32,389 bases of DNA. Origin: UBA3206 sp963623875. Lineage in GTDB: Bacteria; Bacillota_I; Bacilli_A; Acholeplasmatales; Anaeroplasmataceae. Numbering within the stretch: position 1 is the stretch's first letter; every line of letters begins with the position of its first letter. This document shows, one piece after another, positions 24,292 through 31,717 of the stretch. Location: NCBI GenBank assembly GCA_963623875.1, contig CAVFNL010000019.1:1-32389 (forward strand), given 5' to 3'. A program made the translations under genes and the position numbers. Under the pieces are notes generated by a model, which saw nothing but the letters and a program-made list of their open reading frames with translations, was not told where the DNA came from and made no database searches.

Positions 24292-24915
24292 TTACTTCAA
24301 AGCCTCCTCAAAATATGAAATTGCATCTGAAGTTACAACTAATTTGTCATAATTTAAGATGTCATATACAGATGAATGTTCAGCTGTATTTACGAATACT
24401 GTTTGTAAGTTTCTAGCGCTTAATGCTGTATTAGCATCTAACTCTTTAACTAATACTAAAGTCTTTCCATTTGCGTTGATGTTATTTAAGAACGCAATAA
24501 AATCCTTAGTCTTAATAGCATCGAACTTAATTGATTCAACTGCTACTAATTTATCATTTAATACTTTATAAGATAATGCTGACTTAAGTCCTAATTGTCT
24601 TACCTTCTTATTTACTTTAACATCATACTTTCTTGGATGAGGTCCAAACACTGTACCTCCACCACGCCATTGAGGAGCACGGATAGATCCTTGACGAGCA
24701 CGTCCTGTACCCTTTTGTCTCCATGGCTTCTTTCCACCACCTGAAACTTCATGACGAACTAATGTATCATGTGTTCCTTGGCGCATAGCAGCTCTTTGAG
24801 CATTAACAACGTCATAAATTACTTGTTGATTAGGCTCAATTCCAAAAATCTCTTCTGATAAAGTAATGTCTTTTACCTTTTTACCAGCTTGATTTAATAA
24901 TGCGATTGTTGGCAT
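24292..24915 (-). CDS. rplD: 50S ribosomal protein L4
   Basis: L4 reaches the tunnel constriction through its long basic loop, seen here as KPWRQKGTGRARQGSIRAPQ followed by WRGGGTVFGPHPRKY. It has 207 residues. In E. coli L4 is also the autogenous repressor of the S10 operon; this window has a structured rpsJ leader, so similar control is possible but unproven. Confidence 0.98.
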   Translation of the reverse strand: MPTIALLNQAGKKVKDITLSEEIFGIEPNQQVIYDVVNAQRAAMRQGTHDTLVRHEVSGGGKKPWRQKGTGRARQGSIRAPQWRGGGTVFGPHPRKYDVKVNKKVRQLGLKSALSYKVLNDKLVAVESIKFDAIKTKDFIAFLNNINANGKTLVLVKELDANTALSARNLQTVFVNTAEHSSVYDILNYDKLVVTSDAISYFEEALK

Positions 24916-24935
24916 AATAAATCTCCTTTCCTATA

Positions 24936-25583
24936 TTACTTAGCAGCCTTTACAGCTGTTTTAATTTCTACATAACCATTCTTTGGTCCTGGAACATTAC
25001 CCTTGATAAGGATAAGGTTTCTTTCTGTATCAACCTTAGCAATTGTAAGGTTTTGTAATGTTACACGTTCAACACCCATATGACCTGGCATTTTCTTACC
25101 CTTCATATTTCCTTTGATAGGTCCCATTGATCCTACTTCTCTATGTGAAGCAGATACACCGTGTGTCATTCTTTGACGGTGATGATTGTAACGCTTGATT
25201 GTTCCGGCAAATCCTTTACCTTTTGAAACACCAGTAACGTCAATTGTTTCACCTTCTGCAAATATATCACACTTTATTTCTTGACCAACACTATAAGATA
25301 CTAACTCGTTTCCTCCTTGTGCTTCTGAGAAACGGAATTCTCTTATGAAGCGCTTAGGAGCAGTGTTTGCCTTGCTAGCATGACCAGTTTCTGGCTTGTT
25401 AGCTACATGTTCGCTCTTGTCAGCGAAACCAACTTGTACAGCCTCATATCCGTCGTTTTCAACAGTTTTTTGTTGAAGAACTACGTTTGGTGTACAGTCG
25501 ATAACTGTTACAGGTACTAAATTACCCGCTGCATCGAAAATTTGAGTCATGCCCAATTTTCTACCTAAGATTCCCTTAGCCAT
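24936..25583 (-). CDS. rplC: 50S ribosomal protein L3
   Basis: L3 starts large-subunit assembly and reaches the peptidyl transferase centre. The 215 residues include MAKGILGRKLGMTQIFDAAG, VTGVSKGKGFAGTIKRYNHH and KGKKMPGHMGVERVTLQNL. In the loop where the E. coli protein carries its methylated glutamine, this protein reads GSMGPIKGN. It lies 26 bases after rpsJ. Confidence 0.98.
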   Translation of the reverse strand: MAKGILGRKLGMTQIFDAAGNLVPVTVIDCTPNVVLQQKTVENDGYEAVQVGFADKSEHVANKPETGHASKANTAPKRFIREFRFSEAQGGNELVSYSVGQEIKCDIFAEGETIDVTGVSKGKGFAGTIKRYNHHRQRMTHGVSASHREVGSMGPIKGNMKGKKMPGHMGVERVTLQNLTIAKVDTERNLILIKGNVPGPKNGYVEIKTAVKAAK

Positions 25584-25609
25584 TTAAATACACCTCTTCT
25601 TAATTTTAA

Positions 25610-25918
25610 TTATCTCTTTAAAGCGATATCAACACCACTAGGTAATGTGATGTGCATTAAAGCATCAATTGTTTGTGGGTTTGGATCCACAATTTCGATT
25701 AATCTCTTGTGAGTTCTACGCTCGAATTGTTCACGTGAATCTTTGTTTACGTGAGGAGAACGTAAGATAGTGAATATTTCCTTTTCAGTTGGAAGAGGAA
25801 TAGGTCCATTTACTGTAGAACCTGCTTTCTTAACACTCTCAACAATTTTTGCTGCAGATTGATCTAACAATCTGTGATCATAAGACTTTAAACGAATTCT
25901 AATTTTTTCTTTTGCCAT
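25610..25918 (-). CDS. rpsJ: 30S ribosomal protein S10 (NusE)
   Basis: S10 works in the small-subunit head and, as NusE, in transcription antitermination with NusB and NusG. The 102 residues include MAKEKIRIRLKSYDHRLLDQ and PTEKEIFTILRSPHVNKDSR. It is the first gene of the roughly 14-kb ribosomal cluster and has an AAGGAGT site. A leader of about 130 bases lies upstream. Confidence 0.99.
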   Translation of the reverse strand: MAKEKIRIRLKSYDHRLLDQSAAKIVESVKKAGSTVNGPIPLPTEKEIFTILRSPHVNKDSREQFERRTHKRLIEIVDPNPQTIDALMHITLPSGVDIALKR

Positions 25919-26053
25919 TTTTAAAGTACTCCTTTCGCCTATAATCCTTGTATAGACTTGCTCCGCGGAAAAACCCGATATACCGTTGTGACAACGCCTT
26001 TCGGTGTATCGACAACCTCCCGCTTCACAGCCGTATGCTCAAAACACGAGCAT
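25919..26053 (-). promoter_or_regulatory. Structured 5' leader of the S10 operon
   Basis: The leader transcript folds into at least three hairpins. ATGCTC/GAGCAT (26035-26053) is perfect with a 7-base loop. CGATACACCG pairs with CGGTATATCG (25976-26011, one mismatch), followed by GG and five T (25969-25973), which resembles a weak intrinsic terminator. A small CTATA/TATAG hairpin (25939-25955) lies just before the ribosome binding site. I infer attenuation or ribosomal-protein feedback; the ligand is not known. Confidence 0.6.
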
Positions 26054-26057
26054 TGTT

Positions 26058-26086
26058 ATTTTACACCATTTTATTTTAAATTTCAA
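26058..26086 (-). promoter_or_regulatory. Sigma-A promoter of the S10-spc-alpha operon
   Basis: Minus strand: TTGAAA (26081-26086), 17-base spacer, TAAAAT (26058-26063). The start would be near 26051, at the first leader hairpin. Confidence 0.75.
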
Positions 26087-26178
26087 GTGTTAATTTTTAA
26101 ATCTTCTATTTTATTTTTTTAATTTGATTAAAGTACAAAACTATTCTTTAAGTACAATAAAATAAAGGATGTAATATT

Positions 26179-26297
26179 ATGCAAAAACCACAATTTCATT
26201 TGGTAGAATAAACGAAAATGTAATGCAAAGAGATCAAGAAATAAAACCTATATTTGAAGATTTTATTATATTCAAAGAAAAGATTTTAAGTCTTTAG
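26179..26297 (+). pseudogene. Possible remnant of a small ORF, one-base frameshift
   Basis: An AAAGGA site leads to ATG at 26179, but the frame stops after ten codons (MQKPQFHLVE). Adding one G at about 26203 would join it to a 31-codon open stretch (RINENVMQRDQE... to TAG at 26295), giving about 39 residues. A terminator follows. I recognise no family. It could equally be chance AT-rich sequence. Confidence 0.25.
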
Positions 26298-26337
26298 CAA
26301 AAAAACACCTTGGAATAACAACCAAAGTGTCTTTTTT
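26298..26337 (-). terminator. Terminator of the PTS enzyme I gene, bidirectional
   Basis: On the minus strand ACACTTTGG pairs with CCAAGGTGT (one G-U pair) around an 8-base loop, followed by seven T. The plus strand also ends in six T, so it can serve both directions, but the wobble pair favours the minus-strand transcript. Confidence 0.85.
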
Positions 26338-26354
26338 ATTGTATAGAATATTAT

Positions 26355-27857
26355 TTATTCTTCTAATTCTTCCATAAGTGCTTCATTCAAGGCTTTTGCT
26401 GATGCACTAGATACGCTAAAATTTCTAATACCAACTCTGTAAAGTCTATTTACTACTGCTTTTACAGAAGCTAGCTCTCCACATATAGATAAAGTTATAT
26501 TCTTTTCTTTTAGAACTTGCACAACCGTTCTTAATTTTCTTAATAAGTCTTTAATAAAGCTTGCATAATTAAGAGTTTCTTCTCTTGAGATATTATAAAG
26601 TTCCTTTGTAAGGTCATTTGTACCTAAACTCATGAAATCAACATCTTCAAACTCGCTAATATTTTCTAATGCCCTCTTAGTCTCTAACATCATACCTATT
26701 TGAACTTTAGATTTATTATTTATTTCTTCTTTAATTTTTAAAACCCATTCTTTTAAAAATAAATATTCACTATAAGATTCAATCATAGGAAACATTATTT
26801 TCATATTATTATATTTATTTGCATTAAGCAAAGCTTTAATTTGGGTCTCAAAAACTTCTGGATTATTTTTATAATTATCGATTCCCTTATGGAAAGTTTT
26901 AATATACGGTAATTGCTTATCATCACCTATATCAAAAGTTCTAAAACATATGCTTTTATCCTTCATAACATCACATGCAGTTCTATATATATCATACTGC
27001 TCATCATATGTCATAGGGTGATCAAGATTCATAAATATGATTTCTGTACGATATAATCCTATACCATCCATATTATATTTAATTACCCTATCTAAATCTA
27101 AGTTAGATGTAACATTTGCATATATATGAATTCCAAAGTCTTTAAAATCATCTATTTGAAATGAATCCTTATATTTAATAAGATTATAATATTCTACTAT
27201 ATCATCTTCAGTTGGTTTCAAATTGATAATGTTCTTTCTAGTATCTATCAAAATGTTTCCATCAAATACTTCCAAATTATCAACTAATACATATGGTATT
27301 TCTCTTGCCTTACATAAAATAGCACTATGTGATGTAAATCCACCACTTTTAGCTACTACTCCAAGTATTTGTTTATCGTATTTCATTAAATCCGATGGAT
27401 ATAATGTATCAGTTACCAAAATAAATTCTCCATTTATTTCATTGACCTTTTCACCATCAAGTTCAAATAGGACTCTTCTTTTAATGTCCTCCATATCATA
27501 TACTCTTTCTCTTAGATATGTGGTACGTGCCTCCTTTAAGGCCGCAATATATTTTGAAAATTCATTATTCACTGCAGTATATGCAGTATAGTGATGTTCT
27601 TTAATTACTTTTTCGATATTTTTGTTTAGTACAGGGTCTGTTAAATAAAGACATTGAACCTCTATTAAAGTTGCATCATCGCGTCCATCTTTTTTTAATT
27701 TTTCTAATTCACTTAATACATTTTTTATTGCAGAATTAAATTTATTTTTTTCCTCTTCATCATTTGATGAATATATATCATGGTTTACTTCATGAATATG
27801 TAATTTTACAACTTTTCCATAAGCCATTCCATTCGATATAACAGTTTTTATATTCAT
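26355..27857 (-). CDS. ptsI: Phosphoenolpyruvate-protein phosphotransferase (PTS enzyme I), short form
   Basis: Enzyme I takes phosphate from PEP and passes it to HPr to start PTS sugar uptake. The phospho-His loop is GGFTSHSAIL (His near residue 176). PEP-binding and catalytic motifs are present: GLYRTEIIFM, FRTFDIGDDKQLPY, IMFPMIES, MSLGTNDLTK and ICGELAS with the catalytic Cys near 457. At 500 residues it is about 70 shorter than typical enzyme I, and several motifs are diverged (DIGDDKQ for DIGGDKE, YNISREE for the usual AVDR segment). It is transcribed alone between two terminators. HPr is not nearby. A specialised enzyme I paralogue is an alternative. Confidence 0.83.
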   Translation of the reverse strand: MNIKTVISNGMAYGKVVKLHIHEVNHDIYSSNDEEEKNKFNSAIKNVLSELEKLKKDGRDDATLIEVQCLYLTDPVLNKNIEKVIKEHHYTAYTAVNNEFSKYIAALKEARTTYLRERVYDMEDIKRRVLFELDGEKVNEINGEFILVTDTLYPSDLMKYDKQILGVVAKSGGFTSHSAILCKAREIPYVLVDNLEVFDGNILIDTRKNIINLKPTEDDIVEYYNLIKYKDSFQIDDFKDFGIHIYANVTSNLDLDRVIKYNMDGIGLYRTEIIFMNLDHPMTYDEQYDIYRTACDVMKDKSICFRTFDIGDDKQLPYIKTFHKGIDNYKNNPEVFETQIKALLNANKYNNMKIMFPMIESYSEYLFLKEWVLKIKEEINNKSKVQIGMMLETKRALENISEFEDVDFMSLGTNDLTKELYNISREETLNYASFIKDLLRKLRTVVQVLKEKNITLSICGELASVKAVVNRLYRVGIRNFSVSSASAKALNEALMEELEE

Positions 27858-27877
27858 AATATCACCTGCATATCTTC

Positions 27878-27883
27878 ATTATA
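27878..27883 (-). promoter_or_regulatory. Probable -10 element of ptsI
   Basis: Minus strand has a perfect TATAAT about 20 bases ahead of the ptsI ATG and its GCAGGTGATATT ribosome binding site. No good -35 is visible at 16-18 bases; that position falls at the T-tract of the metA terminator. Confidence 0.5.
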
Positions 27884-27900
27884 CTATTTTTTAGATAAAA

Positions 27901-27920
27901 TAAAAAGGCTTTAAAAAGCC
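27901..27920 (-). terminator. Terminator of metA
   Basis: Directly after the TAG stop, GGCTTT pairs with AAAGCC around a short loop, then TTTTTATTTT follows on the minus strand. Confidence 0.8.
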
Positions 27921-28835
27921 CTAATATTTCTTTTTGATTTCTTTAAATTCATATGGTGTGACTTGATATACATAATAGTTTAACCAGTTTAGAAATAAAA
28001 TTGTTGCGGTACTACGCCACAAAACATTAACGTCTCCATCGATATAATAATTACGAGGTTCTTTAATAGGTAAATTCTTTGATAAATCTCTTTTGTATTC
28101 TTTATCAAGTGTAAACTTATCATATTCTAAATGTCCTAATATAAATAATTTAGAATTATCTACAGATTTAATAATAGTGTCTCCTGCTTCATCGGAATGC
28201 GCTAAGACTACTAAATTCTTATTATTTTTCAAATCATCATCGTTTATTGATGTATGTCTTGATTGAGGAATATAGAATATATCGTCTATACCGTTTAATA
28301 ACGCTTCAAACTTAACCATTTTTTTATGCTTAAATACTCCAAATAGTTTTTCATTTAATAAATGTTTCTTTATGCCATAATAATAGTATAATGCTGCTTG
28401 TGCACCCCAACATATATACATTGTCGATGTTACATTTGTTTCAGCATAATCAAATATTTTACACAATTCTTCCCAATACTCAACATCTTCAAAATCCATT
28501 TGTTCAACAGGAGCCCCTGTAATTATCATACCATCATATGCTTTATCTTTAATTTCATCAAATTCTTTATAGAATCTATCCATATGATCTTCTGAGGTAT
28601 GAGTGGTTTTATGAGTACTTGTTTGAAGTAGTGTAAGTTTTACTTGTAATGTCGAATTTGCAAGCAATCTAGCAAGTTGTGTTTCAGTATCAATCTTTGT
28701 TGGCATTAAGTTAAGTATTAAAATTTCAATAGGTCTAATATCTTGATTTGATGCTCTTTCTGGATGCATTACAAAAACATTTTCATCATCTAATGTTTTA
28801 TATGCTGGAATATCTTCTGGTAATATAATTGGCAT
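27921..28835 (-). CDS. metA: Homoserine O-acetyltransferase (MetA type)
   Basis: MetA activates homoserine for methionine synthesis. The start MPIILPEDIPAY at 28835 sits behind AAAGGAGGA; the longer frame to 28901 runs through the T-box terminator and is rejected. The protein has 304 residues. The catalytic Cys142 lies in ICWGAQA, with the catalytic His in SRHTS and Glu in GHLEYD. Residue 111 is Glu (GAPVE). Published work on this family links Glu111 to acetyl-CoA and Gly111 to succinyl-CoA, so acetylhomoserine is the predicted product although the name MetA was given to the succinyl enzyme. It is a single-gene unit behind a T-box leader and before its own terminator. Confidence 0.94.
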   Translation of the reverse strand: MPIILPEDIPAYKTLDDENVFVMHPERASNQDIRPIEILILNLMPTKIDTETQLARLLANSTLQVKLTLLQTSTHKTTHTSEDHMDRFYKEFDEIKDKAYDGMIITGAPVEQMDFEDVEYWEELCKIFDYAETNVTSTMYICWGAQAALYYYYGIKKHLLNEKLFGVFKHKKMVKFEALLNGIDDIFYIPQSRHTSINDDDLKNNKNLVVLAHSDEAGDTIIKSVDNSKLFILGHLEYDKFTLDKEYKRDLSKNLPIKEPRNYYIDGDVNVLWRSTATILFLNWLNYYVYQVTPYEFKEIKKKY

Positions 28836-28854
28836 AATAATCCTCCTTTTAAAT

Positions 28855-29050
28855 AAAAAAACTCGCCCTATAAAAAGGACGAGTGTAATTCGTGGTACCA
28901 CCTTTAATTCGTAAGATAACTTACCTTATGACATAACGCGCCAAACGTCTTTCGAAGCTCCAAGCCCACAAAATAAGAACATTATGCACCTTCCACCATT
29001 TATGCATTCGCTTAATATGTTTTACCTTATTTATCTTCTCTTCATCGCAT
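28855..29050 (-). promoter_or_regulatory. T-box riboswitch leader of metA
   Basis: The 14-base T-box core AAAGGTGGTACCACG is at 28891-28905. It is followed by a terminator hairpin ACTCGTCC/GGGCGAGT (28861-28884) and six T. A stem III-like hairpin GTAAG/CTTAC precedes it. Stem I can be drawn from AAATAAG/CTTATTT, with AACAT/ATGTT and ATGCA/TGCAT above and an AGCGA bulge. The T-box UGGU would pair with an A73 tRNA, consistent with tRNA-Met. The specifier loop is not clear: the expected 3' side reads TTTGTGGG, without an obvious AUG. Confidence 0.93.
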
Positions 29051-29054
29051 CATA

Positions 29055-29083
29055 ACTATAACATACTTTATTTTTTTAGTCAA
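29055..29083 (-). promoter_or_regulatory. Sigma-A promoter of metA
   Basis: Minus strand: TTGACT (29078-29083), 17-base spacer, TATAGT (29055-29060). It starts only four bases after the stop codon of the upstream repeat-protein gene. Confidence 0.85.
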
Positions 29084-29087
29084 TAAT

Positions 29088-30509
29088 CTAGTTTTCTTTA
29101 ATTAATCCTCTCTCAATTAATTCTTCATCAGTCTCATATTGGAAATGATAATCATCATATCTATCTTCTCCAGGCATGATATCGAATGTTTCTGCAAGAT
29201 CGCCTATTAAGTCATACATTTGATCTTCATCATTAATATTATTTAAAACTACTTTGAGTTTTGTCCCTTGATATTTTGAATTAGTTTCAGAAGAGACATC
29301 ATAAGAACCTTCATAATCAAGTGGATCAAGTGCAAGATATACATTAAGATTATCTCCATCGATTTCTAGTTTTGCAATAGATTTTTTATTATATATATAA
29401 TCATCAAAATCCCATGTTACTTTGGATTTTACTCCTTCATTAGATAGTAGTAAATTCTTTATATCGGTATATAAATCTTGTACTCTTGGTTCAGATTGAA
29501 TAAGTTTTGCTTGGAATGAATAATTTAATAAATTCTTAGATTTAATATATTCATCTATTTCATCATCACTAAATTCTGAATCATTAGAATATAATTCTCT
29601 TTCTTCAAAAACATTCTTAGGTGTCTTATCTTGTTTTTTTACTTTTGGTGCTAAATATCTTTCAAGTTCTTGCTCATATCTAGAGTCATCATCTACATCA
29701 TTATTTTTACGAGACTTGTTAGTTTTTTCTTCTTCATCACCAAAATCTATTTCATCTAAGTCTAATGTTTCTAATTCCTCATCTGTTAAATCTTCGATTT
29801 TCTTCTTTTGTGTTGAAACATCATCTTTTTTATTATCAATTTTTAATTTATGTTCTTCGTCCTTTTTTAAAGGAATATCATTTTTGGGAGTTTCATCAAT
29901 TATAGAATCAATATCATCTAAATCTAATGTTTCTAATTCTTCATCTGTTATCTCATCAATATTCTTTTTAGTCTCTTTTTTATCTAATGTTTTTTGGACA
30001 GGCTCATTTTTGATATCATCATCTAACGAATCTAAATCTAGAGAATCCAAATCTAAATCATTTAAATCACCATCAGAAATAGATGTTAAATCTTTTTCTT
30101 TGGCTTTCTTAGGTAAATCCTGTTTAATATCTTTCTTTTCTTTTTCATTTTTAACGCTTTGTTTTACTGGCTCAGTTTTTGTGATATCTTTGACAGCTTT
30201 TTTAATTTTCTTAGTAGTATCAGCTAAACTATCAAAATCAATTTTATCGACATCTAAATTATTCAAATCTTCGTCATTTAAATCACTAATATCTTTCTTT
30301 GGCTTTTCAGTCTTTAAAACTTTTTTTGTAGCCTCTTTAGATATAGGCTTTTTAATAGCATGTTCAGCATTAAGTCTTAAAGAAAACATATCATCAATCA
30401 CTTGGATTTTTCCAAGAGTAATATCAATTTCATATTTATTAGCTAATGCCTTTAATGTTTGATCTAATTCTTTTCTAAACTGTTTTAATTCTTCAACGTT
30501 GAATTTCAT
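29088..30509 (-). CDS. Unrecognised acidic repeat protein with a C-terminal domain common in Firmicutes
   Basis: Start at 30509 (MKFNVEELKQFRKELD) is 11 bases from AAGGA; the frame is open to a GTG at 30518. The 473 residues fall into three parts. Residues 1-52 form a small domain that loosely resembles phage-associated proteins. Residues 60-290 are Lys/Asp/Glu-rich, low complexity, with four spaced copies of a motif like ITDEELETLDLDDID (near 74, 143, 184 and 238). Residues about 329-473 (SFQAKLIQSEPRVQDLY, then VYLALDPLDYEGS, ending ELIERGLI) resemble an uncharacterised domain I recall from many clostridial proteins. No signal peptide or membrane segment. It overlaps the upstream membrane-protein gene by 17 bases, so the two are probably co-translated. 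Function unknown. Confidence 0.85.
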   Translation of the reverse strand: MKFNVEELKQFRKELDQTLKALANKYEIDITLGKIQVIDDMFSLRLNAEHAIKKPISKEATKKVLKTEKPKKDISDLNDEDLNNLDVDKIDFDSLADTTKKIKKAVKDITKTEPVKQSVKNEKEKKDIKQDLPKKAKEKDLTSISDGDLNDLDLDSLDLDSLDDDIKNEPVQKTLDKKETKKNIDEITDEELETLDLDDIDSIIDETPKNDIPLKKDEEHKLKIDNKKDDVSTQKKKIEDLTDEELETLDLDEIDFGDEEEKTNKSRKNNDVDDDSRYEQELERYLAPKVKKQDKTPKNVFEERELYSNDSEFSDDEIDEYIKSKNLLNYSFQAKLIQSEPRVQDLYTDIKNLLLSNEGVKSKVTWDFDDYIYNKKSIAKLEIDGDNLNVYLALDPLDYEGSYDVSSETNSKYQGTKLKVVLNNINDEDQMYDLIGDLAETFDIMPGEDRYDDYHFQYETDEELIERGLIKEN

Positions 30510-31359
30510 CCCTATCACTTTCCTTTTCTTTTTCTATTCTATCTTCAATATCATCAAATATATCATCATCAATTGTGCCTTTTGATTCTTCGTATAAAAA
30601 TTTAAAAAATTTAAATGTTTTAGATATTAAAAAATCTACTAAAATCATAAATATAATATCTATCAAAACAATCAACAAACTCAATCGCACAATTTTTGAT
30701 AAATCATTTTTTGTATTAGCTACTATCAGTATTATAATTATACCAATAAAAATACAAATTGGTACATAGTAAATACGATAATTTTTACTTAAAAATGAAA
30801 TTTTTTTTACATATTCTAAATTATCATACGTTTTTTGATGCTTATGATAATATTTTCTGATAATTATTTCTTCTAAAAAATCAATAAATACAAAGCATAT
30901 TCCTGTAACAGAAATAAGCATAATAATAGGTAAAATTATATCATGAAACAAAAGACCTGAAAAATCAATAATTGCAAGTATTAAACACACAGATGTAATA
31001 ATAAACAAAAATAAATTAAGTATTCTAAGACGCATTAAAGCATGCCATTGATATTCTGTTAATCCTTTTTCTTCGAGAAATGGATCTATTTTGTATAAAT
31101 TATAAGACATATTTTCATCGTTATATCTCTTATTAAGACTTCTAACCCAAGAATATTTATACTTTTTTATAATTAAACATTTTATTACAAGTGCAAAAAT
31201 TATAACAACAATACCTGATATTATAATGGAGATAGTTTTTGCAAATATACTAATATCATTAAATACATACAAAATCAAAACAAAAGAAATAGCAAATATA
31301 AAAAGCCATGATATAAAATTTAAAACATGTAAACTTTGACCATAATTCTTTTTCTTCAT
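30493..31359 (-). CDS. Unrecognised six-helix membrane protein
   Basis: The 288 residues contain six hydrophobic segments, at about 11-33, 39-63, 112-132, 139-160, 195-215 and 222-246, arranged as three pairs separated by charged loops. The loop at 64-111 includes LEEKGLTEYQWHALMRLR. The C-terminal 40 residues are very acidic and charged (GTIDDDIFDDIEDRIEKEKE). The three helix pairs could be a repeated unit, but I see no sequence identity between them. No family is recognised. It shares a promoter and overlaps by 17 bases with the acidic repeat protein downstream, so the two probably act together at the membrane. Confidence 0.8.
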   Translation of the reverse strand: MKKKNYGQSLHVLNFISWLFIFAISFVLILYVFNDISIFAKTISIIISGIVVIIFALVIKCLIIKKYKYSWVRSLNKRYNDENMSYNLYKIDPFLEEKGLTEYQWHALMRLRILNLFLFIITSVCLILAIIDFSGLLFHDIILPIIMLISVTGICFVFIDFLEEIIIRKYYHKHQKTYDNLEYVKKISFLSKNYRIYYVPICIFIGIIIILIVANTKNDLSKIVRLSLLIVLIDIIFMILVDFLISKTFKFFKFLYEESKGTIDDDIFDDIEDRIEKEKESDRDEIQR

Positions 31360-31375
31360 AAAAACACCTATCTAT

Positions 31376-31384
31376 ATAATAGCA
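31376..31384 (-). promoter_or_regulatory. Extended -10 promoter of the membrane/repeat-protein pair
   Basis: Minus strand reads TGCTATTAT (TGN-TATTAT), 16 bases ahead of the ATG, with a GATAGGTG ribosome binding site between. The -35 position (TTTAAT) is weak. Confidence 0.5.
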
Positions 31385-31408
31385 TTTTTTTATAATTAAT
31401 TAAAGAAA

Positions 31409-31435
31409 TAAAAAAAAGATATCAACAAGATATCT
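31409..31435 (-). terminator. Terminator of the tRNA array
   Basis: On the minus strand AGATATC pairs perfectly with GATATCT around TTGTT, followed by about seven T, 15 bases after tRNA-Asp. Confidence 0.85.
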
Positions 31436-31450
31436 AATTAACTAAATAAG

Positions 31451-31527
31451 TGGCGGTCCGGACGAGACTCGAACTCGCGACCTCCTGCGTGACAGGCAGG
31501 CATTCTAACCAACTGAACTACCGGACC
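31451..31527 (-). tRNA. tRNA-Asp(GTC)
   Basis: Full cloverleaf of 77 bases with encoded CCA. Anticodon loop is CTGTCAC in stem CCTGC/GCAGG; acceptor GGTCCGG pairs with CCGGACC. Last tRNA of the array. Confidence 0.96.
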
Positions 31528-31538
31528 ATTTATTTAAT

Positions 31539-31615
31539 TGGTTGCGGAGGCAGGATTTGAACCTACGGCCTCCGGGTTATGAGCCCGGCGAGCTACCAGA
31601 CTGCTCCACCCCGCG
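31539..31615 (-). tRNA. Initiator tRNA-fMet(CAT)
   Basis: 77 bases with encoded CCA. Initiator features are visible: C1 x A72 mismatch at the acceptor end and three consecutive G-C pairs (GGG/CCC) in the anticodon stem around CTCATAA. Confidence 0.96.
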
Positions 31616-31636
31616 ATGTAATAAAACTTAAGAAAG

Positions 31637-31712
31637 TGGTGGTCCAGGCGGGGATCGAACCCGCGACACCAGGATTTTCAGTCCTGTGCTCTACCTACTG
31701 AGCTACCGAACC
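31637..31712 (-). tRNA. tRNA-Phe(GAA)
   Basis: 76 bases with encoded CCA. Anticodon loop CTGAAAA in stem CAGGA/TCCTG. The acceptor stem GGTTCGG/CTGGACC contains two G-U pairs. Confidence 0.95.
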
Positions 31713-31717
31713 ATAAG

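Noticed and set aside
28836..28901. Upstream extension of metA to 28901
   Set aside because: It translates the T-box antiterminator/terminator; the Met at 28835 has AAAGGAGGA and the family start.
29716..30462. Long plus-strand open frame of 248 codons (Ser/Phe-rich)
   Set aside because: It is the antisense of the low-complexity acidic repeat gene; its Ser-rich content comes from Asp/Glu/Lys codons on the other strand, and it has no supporting context.
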